Source: an uncultured Collinsella sp.
GTDB lineage: Bacteria > Actinomycetota > Coriobacteriia > Coriobacteriales > Coriobacteriaceae
Assembly: GCA_900550185.1 (NCBI GenBank)
Contig: URRN01000066.1
Location: 1 to 10,505, forward strand
Length of the DNA: 10,505 bases
Direction: 5' to 3'
The notes beneath the pieces are model-generated. The model was not told the origin of the DNA. It searched no databases and was given only the letters and a program-made list of their open reading frames with translations. Numbering within the stretch: position 1 is the stretch's first letter; every line of letters begins with the position of its first letter. Below, piece by piece: positions 6,031 to 10,505 of this stretch. Made by a program: the position numbers and the translations under genes.

Positions 6031-6528
6031 TTAGCGGTAGTTGGTGAACTGCAGCGGCTGGCCGTAGTCCTGGTCGCGCAGGAACTGGATCACGGACTGC
6101 AACGCGTCCTTCGAAGCAGAGGAAACACGCAGTTTGTCGGCCTCGATGGTCACCTTGACCTTGAGCTTTTGGTCCTTGATGTCCTTGTTGATCTTCTTGG
6201 CGGTCGCTTGGTCGATACCCTCGACGATATGGCCGAGCACGCGCACGGTGCCGCCCGATGCCGCCTGCGGAGCATCCCACGAGACGGCCTTGAGGTCGAT
6301 GCCGCGCTTGATGAGCTTGGAGCTCAGCACGTCGACAATCTGCTTGGAGACAAAGTCGGCCGGGGCGTTGATCGTAAAGAGCTTGTCGCCCTTCGAAAGC
6401 TCGATCGTGGCGCCGGAATCCTTAAGGTCATAGCGCTGGGAAATCTCGCGCGTGGTCTGTTGAAAGGCATTATCGACCTCTTGCATGTTGACCTCGGACA
6501 CGACGTCGAAGCTGGAATCTTTAGCCAT
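6031..6528 (-). CDS. yajQ: YajQ family nucleotide-binding protein (UPF0234)
   Basis: The 165-residue product matches the YajQ/UPF0234 family along its length. It begins with SFDVVSEVNMQEVDNAFQQTTREISQRYDLKDS, then has IELSKGDKLFTINAPADFVSKQIVDVL, the central KLIKRGIDLKAV, and ends QSVIQFLRDQDYGQPLQFTNYR. Family structures show two ferredoxin-like domains with nucleic-acid or nucleotide binding, and a Xanthomonas member has been described as a cyclic di-GMP receptor. The role in this organism is unknown. It is cytosolic, with no signal peptide or membrane segment. The start ATG at 6528 has AAAGGAAAC upstream. It follows the rodZ-like gene by 26 nt and precedes rimO by 27 nt, so it is probably cotranscribed with both. 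Confidence 0.94.
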   Translation of the reverse strand: MAKDSSFDVVSEVNMQEVDNAFQQTTREISQRYDLKDSGATIELSKGDKLFTINAPADFVSKQIVDVLSSKLIKRGIDLKAVSWDAPQAASGGTVRVLGHIVEGIDQATAKKINKDIKDQKLKVKVTIEADKLRVSSASKDALQSVIQFLRDQDYGQPLQFTNYR

Positions 6529-6554
6529 GATGTTTCCTTTCGCGTACGAGCGGC

Positions 6555-8066
6555 CTAGTAGCTATCGTACGAATTGTCGGTAGAATCGGTGGGTGTCTGA
6601 CCGTCAGTTGCGGTATCGGCGCCATCCGTGGACTGGGCATCGGTACCGTCGGTGGTATCGGTACCATCGGTGGTGTCGGTAACATCAGAACTTTCACCAT
6701 TCTCGGAATCAGACGTCTCCTTCTTGGGAACGGTGATCGTCACACGCGCCACGCCCGAGGTCTTGGTATCGTAACGAACCTTTTCACCGTTCTTGGTAAC
6801 GGTGACATCGGAAGGCTTGGACGTGGTGATCTCGATCGAAGACTCGGGCGTGTACTCCTGCTCAAAGGGGCCAGTCGCCTGGGCGCCATAGACCGACTTG
6901 CCGTCAACCTTGACCTCAATCCACGCGGTCTTTCCCTTGGCAACGGAGACCTTGACCTTCGTAACCTCGTTCTCTTCCTTCTTGGCCGTCGTCTTGGTAG
7001 CGTCCGAATCAGTCGACTCATCCGTCGCCTCATCGGTGTCATCGTCCTCATCGACCGTTTCGGTCTTCTTAGAAGACTTCTTGGTCGTCGTCTTGGTAGC
7101 AGTGGGCGTCTCGGGCGTGGTCTCGGGCGCCGAAGATGCGCAGCCGCGCAGAAGCACCACGATGAGCACAATCAACAGCAGCGCAACGGCACCGATGCCG
7201 GCGTAGACGATACGCGGATCGAGCCCGTTGTTTTGAGGAGTACGTGATCCGCCGCGTCCACGATTGGAACTGCTGCGGCCGCCTCCCTGAGGCATACGAC
7301 CACGATTGCTATCGGAACGGCCGCGATAGCCACCCTGGCCCTGAAGGCTGCGCTGACCCGAGCGGGGCGCAAGTTCACCGCGGCCTTGATAGCCACGCTG
7401 GCCCGAACGCGGAGCCGAAGAGCTCTGGCCATACGGCTGTGATTGAGAGCGAAGACGCGGCGTCACCTGCGTGGTATCGGCATCCGCATAGCCACCGCGA
7501 GAGCGTCCCGTAGAGGCACCACGGTAACCGCGATCGGAATAGCCGCCGTCGCCGTAGCCGGCACGAGGGTCACGCGCCACGCCTCGGGCAGCGGGAAGTG
7601 CACGGTCCTCGGGCATCGGCGTACTGCGGAACCGGTCACGCTGTGAGCGAATCTCCTCGCCCGAACCCGTCTCGGTAATATAACCGGCCTGCTGAGGGCG
7701 CTGGCCATAACGCGTCGAACGTCCGCCCTGAACCATCAGGAAACGGCCGTTGTCGACCGAGGAACGCGAATTGACGTAGCCGGCGGCGTCCTGAAAACGA
7801 CCGCCCTGCTGCGACGTCTCGCGTTCGTATGCCATCAGATCGTCAAAGTAGGCATTGACGACCTCGCGCGGATTGAGGCCCAAAAAGCGTGCGTAGCTCG
7901 AAATCATGCCCTGGGCATAACCGCGCGGGGGCATCGATGCAAAATTACCGGTCTCGAAAAACTCGATGATCTGCGGCCTGATTTTGATGGTGTTGGCGAC
8001 CTGCTGAATGGAAAGGCCCATTCGGCGACGCTGCTCGAGCAGCATGTCACCAAAGCGTGCAGCCAT
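6555..8066 (-). CDS. rodZ: RodZ-like helix-turn-helix membrane protein with RG-rich linker
   Basis: This 503-residue protein has the RodZ architecture. An N-terminal XRE-type helix-turn-helix domain (about 1-75) contains LLEQRRRMGLSIQQVANTIKI and GYAQGMISSYARFLGL. A long low-complexity cytoplasmic linker (about 85-283) follows, then one membrane helix (about 286-306), a charged T/K/D-rich extracytoplasmic linker (310-368), a beta-rich DUF4115-like domain (about 369-448), and an acidic T/D/S/G tail to the C-terminus. RodZ links the MreB cytoskeleton to the peptidoglycan machinery and helps set cell shape. Whether this organism has MreB is not visible here, so the role is inferred. The linker is rich in R, G, Q, S and Y, with an imperfect duplication of APRSGQR (about 218-224 and 234-239). 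The ATG shares its A with the ftsK TGA, and GGAGG lies 6 nt upstream. In Bacillus a rodZ homologue also precedes pgsA. Confidence 0.82.
   Translation of the reverse strand: MAARFGDMLLEQRRRMGLSIQQVANTIKIRPQIIEFFETGNFASMPPRGYAQGMISSYARFLGLNPREVVNAYFDDLMAYERETSQQGGRFQDAAGYVNSRSSVDNGRFLMVQGGRSTRYGQRPQQAGYITETGSGEEIRSQRDRFRSTPMPEDRALPAARGVARDPRAGYGDGGYSDRGYRGASTGRSRGGYADADTTQVTPRLRSQSQPYGQSSSAPRSGQRGYQGRGELAPRSGQRSLQGQGGYRGRSDSNRGRMPQGGGRSSSNRGRGGSRTPQNNGLDPRIVYAGIGAVALLLIVLIVVLLRGCASSAPETTPETPTATKTTTKKSSKKTETVDEDDDTDEATDESTDSDATKTTAKKEENEVTKVKVSVAKGKTAWIEVKVDGKSVYGAQATGPFEQEYTPESSIEITTSKPSDVTVTKNGEKVRYDTKTSGVARVTITVPKKETSDSENGESSDVTDTTDGTDTTDGTDAQSTDGADTATDGQTPTDSTDNSYDSY
6643..6678. repeat. Two 18-bp tandem repeats in the tail of the RodZ-like gene
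   Basis: Two adjacent 18-bp units (6643-6660 and 6661-6678) differ at two positions. They encode the repeating T/D/G hexapeptide seen as DTTDGT in the extracytoplasmic tail. The copy number may vary between strains by slippage. Confidence 0.6.
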
Positions 8067-10505
8067 CAGAATCCTCCAAACTCACGATCTTCACGTGCCA
8101 TCTCGGCGTCGACGGATTCCAGCGCGGCAAGGCCTTCTTCATCCAGCAGGACCTCGCGCGGCTTGGAACCGTCGGGCGGTCCGACGACACCCTTTTCTTC
8201 CAGCATGTCCATAATACGCCCGGCGCGCGCATAGCCAACCTTCAGGCGGCGCTGCAGGCCAGATGTGGAGCCCAGCTGCGATTCCACCACAATATGAGCG
8301 GCTTCCCAGATAAGCGGGTCGTCATCTTGCGGCTCGGCAACGCCCGTGCGAACAATACCGCCGCCACCAGCCATGGACATGGAAGCAGGCGCCACGGCAG
8401 ACAGAATCTCCTCGTGGTAGTCGGGCTCGCTTTGCGACTTAACGAACTCGACGATCTCGTTGATCTCATCGTCCGAGACAAAGCATCCCTGGATACGGCG
8501 GGGCTTGCCCCAGTCGACCTTTGAGAACAGCATGTCACCCAAGCCGGTGAGCTTTTCGGCACCCATCTGGTCGATGATGACGCGGGAGTCGATGCCCGTT
8601 GCGACGTTAAAGGCGATACGGTTGGTAATGTTTGCCTTGATGAGACCCGTCACCACGTTGGAGCTCGGACGCTGAGTCGCCACGATAAGGTGGATACCGG
8701 CGGCACGGCCCAGCTGGGCGATACGCACAATCGAAGCCTCGACGTCCTTGCCGGCAACCATCATCAGGTCCGAAAGCTCGTCGATGATGATGACCAGGTA
8801 GGGCATCTTTTGCGGCGGGTTATCGTAATGCTCAAACTCGCCGGCGGCCTGCTTTTCGTTATACGTCGAAATCTTGCGCACGTTGAGACGCTCGAAGACC
8901 TTCAGGCGACGCTCCATCTCGGACACGGCCCACTGCAGCGCACTGGCCGCCTGCTTGGGCTCGGTCACCACGGGCACGTAGAGATGCGGCAGGCCGTTAT
9001 AGCCCGCAAGCTCGACGCGCTTGGGGTCGACCATGATCAGGCGAACGTCCTCGGGAAGGGCGCGCATGAGCAGGGTTGTGATGATGGAGTTGATCATGAC
9101 CGACTTACCGGAACCCGTGGTACCGGCGATCAGCAGGTGGGGCATCTTGGCGAGGTCGGCGACGACCGGCGTGCCCTCTGCATCGCGGCCGATAGCAAGC
9201 TCAAGCGGACCGCCCTTAACATAGGGCAGCACGTCGCCCAAGTTGACGTTCTGACGCTTGCGATTGGGAATCTCGATACCAACGAGCGAGGTGCCGGGAA
9301 TCGGCGCAAAGATACGCACGGACTGAGCAGCAAGCGACAGCGCGATATCGTCCTCAAGGCTCGAAATCTTGCTCACGCGCTCGCCCTCACCGGGCTGCAG
9401 CTTAAAGGTTGTGACCGTGGGGCCGGCAATCCAGCCGACAACGCGGGCACTACGACCAAACTCCAGCAAGGTGGACTGAAGCGACTCGGCAGTCTGTTCC
9501 AGCTCCTTGTCAGAAGACGCGGAGGAAGCCGACTGCGGGTTGGCATGCAGAATCTCAAGTGGCGGAAGTTTGAGGCCGTCCTCTTCTTCGCCCTCGTTAT
9601 CTGCGGCGCCGCCGTCCGCTCCCCCATCGCTAGCCGCAGCCGATTCGACAGCACTCAAGGCAGGCGCATCGGCAACCTTGGGATGCTTCAAGAAATCGGG
9701 GATCTGAGGTGCTGCCGAGACAGGATTCACGGCAAACGGCGGCTCGGACTCGTCGATCTTATCGGGGTCGTCTTCCATCGAAAGCTGACCGGTTACCTGG
9801 TCGCGCTTTGCATGGCGACGCGGCAGCAAAGTTGTCTTTGCGGTCTCAATCGGAGCCTCGTCGTCCTCGTCATCGCCATCGGTGAGCTCAATCTCGCTCT
9901 CGGACCAAGACGGGTCGGGCTCACTCGTATTGAGTTTGGGCGCAGCCTTGCCCTTCTTGGCATGGCGGCGCGGCAACAGCGTCGTCTTAGCGCGCTCAGC
10001 TTCCACGGCATCGGACACTTCGACAAACGGATCCTCGTCCTCGTCGTCATCGTCCAAAACCGGGTCCACATCGTTGCCCATGACCGTGGTCACGGCAGCA
10101 TCGGAGCCCTTTTGACGAAGAATGCTCAGGTGAGGACGGGCAACGCCGGGCACCGACAGGGCCTCATCGTCACCCCACGGACTCGCGTTAACATCGGCAC
10201 GACGGCGCTCGGCAAAATCGGCCGCACGGTCGCGAGCAGAGCGCAAAACGCCGCCCACCGAAAAGCCGATGATGACCAAGCCCACGACGACAAGGCCCAA
10301 CAGGACCACCATCGCGATAGGCTTACCCAGGGCATTCTGCAGCGCACTCGCAATAAACGCACCAATGTAGCCACCCGAGGCGGACAGATTTTGCGGCGTG
10401 AACATAAGGTCGCACGAGTCGCTCGTACCTGGCACCATCAACGAAAGAATGGAGACGACGGCGATAAAGACCACGGCTCCGCCCGCAACAGAGCGCACGT
10501 TGAGC
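8066..10505 (-). CDS. ftsK: DNA translocase FtsK/SpoIIIE family (5' end outside window)
   Basis: FtsK is a septum-anchored hexameric ATPase that pumps chromosomal DNA towards the terminus region during division. The frame is open to the right edge, so the protein is N-terminally incomplete; the GTG at 10498 is probably an internal valine. What is present includes two membrane segments (about 10505-10435 and 10330-10260), and an acidic, disordered linker (about 10200-9560) with a duplicated TTLLPRRHAK peptide. Next comes the motor: GPTVTTFKLQPGEGERVSKI, Walker A GTTGSGKS (around 9130-9107), VDPKRVEL, Walker B IIIDELSDLMM (around 8795-8760) and ATQRPSSNVVTG. The C-terminal winged-helix gamma domain, with SQLGSTSGLQRRLKVGYARAGRIMDMLEEKGVVGP, lies at about 8280-8175 and in this family reads polar DNA motifs. 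It ends with TGA sharing one base with the next start, so the rodZ-like gene is translationally coupled. Confidence 0.95.
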   Translation of the reverse strand, partial: LNVRSVAGGAVVFIAVVSILSLMVPGTSDSCDLMFTPQNLSASGGYIGAFIASALQNALGKPIAMVVLLGLVVVGLVIIGFSVGGVLRSARDRAADFAERRRADVNASPWGDDEALSVPGVARPHLSILRQKGSDAAVTTVMGNDVDPVLDDDDEDEDPFVEVSDAVEAERAKTTLLPRRHAKKGKAAPKLNTSEPDPSWSESEIELTDGDDEDDEAPIETAKTTLLPRRHAKRDQVTGQLSMEDDPDKIDESEPPFAVNPVSAAPQIPDFLKHPKVADAPALSAVESAAASDGGADGGAADNEGEEEDGLKLPPLEILHANPQSASSASSDKELEQTAESLQSTLLEFGRSARVVGWIAGPTVTTFKLQPGEGERVSKISSLEDDIALSLAAQSVRIFAPIPGTSLVGIEIPNRKRQNVNLGDVLPYVKGGPLELAIGRDAEGTPVVADLAKMPHLLIAGTTGSGKSVMINSIITTLLMRALPEDVRLIMVDPKRVELAGYNGLPHLYVPVVTEPKQAASALQWAVSEMERRLKVFERLNVRKISTYNEKQAAGEFEHYDNPPQKMPYLVIIIDELSDLMMVAGKDVEASIVRIAQLGRAAGIHLIVATQRPSSNVVTGLIKANITNRIAFNVATGIDSRVIIDQMGAEKLTGLGDMLFSKVDWGKPRRIQGCFVSDDEINEIVEFVKSQSEPDYHEEILSAVAPASMSMAGGGGIVRTGVAEPQDDDPLIWEAAHIVVESQLGSTSGLQRRLKVGYARAGRIMDMLEEKGVVGPPDGSKPREVLLDEEGLAALESVDAEMAREDREFGGF
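9806..9991 (-). repeat. Duplicated AKTTLLPRRHAK peptide in the FtsK linker
   Basis: The same 12 residues are encoded at 9956-9991 and 9806-9841, 50 codons apart. All 12 residues are identical, yet seven codons differ, all synonymously (Ala, both Thr, both Leu, one Arg and the second Ala). Both copies are followed by K or R and are embedded in otherwise acidic, non-repetitive linker. This looks like a short linear motif kept by selection rather than a recent duplication. Confidence 0.75.

Noticed and set aside
10496..10498. GTG at 10498 as the true ftsK start
   Set aside because: The frame remains open upstream to the window edge and the visible part begins inside the N-terminal membrane domain, so the real start lies outside.
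1..10505. A hidden defence system, mobile element, CRISPR array or RNA gene
   Set aside because: Apart from the join near 660, all genes are standard core genes in a conserved order, with no transposase, integrase, regular long repeats, tRNA or rRNA signatures.

Overview
The window reads as a high-GC actinobacterial chromosome segment, most likely class Coriobacteriia and probably Collinsella or a close relative. This rests on my recognition of the protein sequences, the G+C-rich codon use and the gene order; no search was run. Every convincing gene lies on the minus strand, so transcription runs from the right end to the left end.

From right to left there are three transcription blocks. Block 1 (10505 to about 3434) is a tightly packed run: ftsK (5' end outside the window), a rodZ-like gene that shares one base with the ftsK stop, yajQ, rimO, pgsA and cinA. 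It ends at a GC-rich hairpin at 3434-3453. Block 2 is recA-recX, driven by a clear SOS promoter: a LexA-type palindrome (3244-3257) lies inside the 17-bp spacer between -35 TTGACC and -10 TATTAT. Block 3 starts from a separate promoter (1262-1290) with a leader of about 160 nt containing two hairpins, followed by an open frame beginning at 1095 and running off the left edge.

The genes are housekeeping: DNA translocation and chromosome segregation (FtsK), cell shape (RodZ-like), ribosomal protein S12 modification (RimO), phospholipid synthesis (PgsA), nucleotide repair/salvage (CinA), and recombination with its modulator (RecA, RecX). The arrangement resembles the spoIIIE-rodZ-pgsA-cinA-recA-rny neighbourhood of Bacillus, so ribonuclease Y is the expected gene in block 3.

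The main anomaly is in block 3. The first ~140 residues are a normal RNase Y membrane anchor and coiled coil. The frame then passes without interruption into the middle of a hydantoinase/oxoprolinase (HyuA-type) protein, so the RNase Y KH and HD domains and the hydantoinase N-terminal lobe are both missing. This is either a real rearrangement or an assembly chimera, and it is the first thing to check. Secondary points are an 11-bp-phased CCAAA array upstream of recA, a structured rny leader, a duplicated peptide in the FtsK linker conserved despite synonymous change, and an RG-rich cytoplasmic linker in the RodZ-like protein. I found no rRNA, tRNA, CRISPR array, insertion sequence or defence system.
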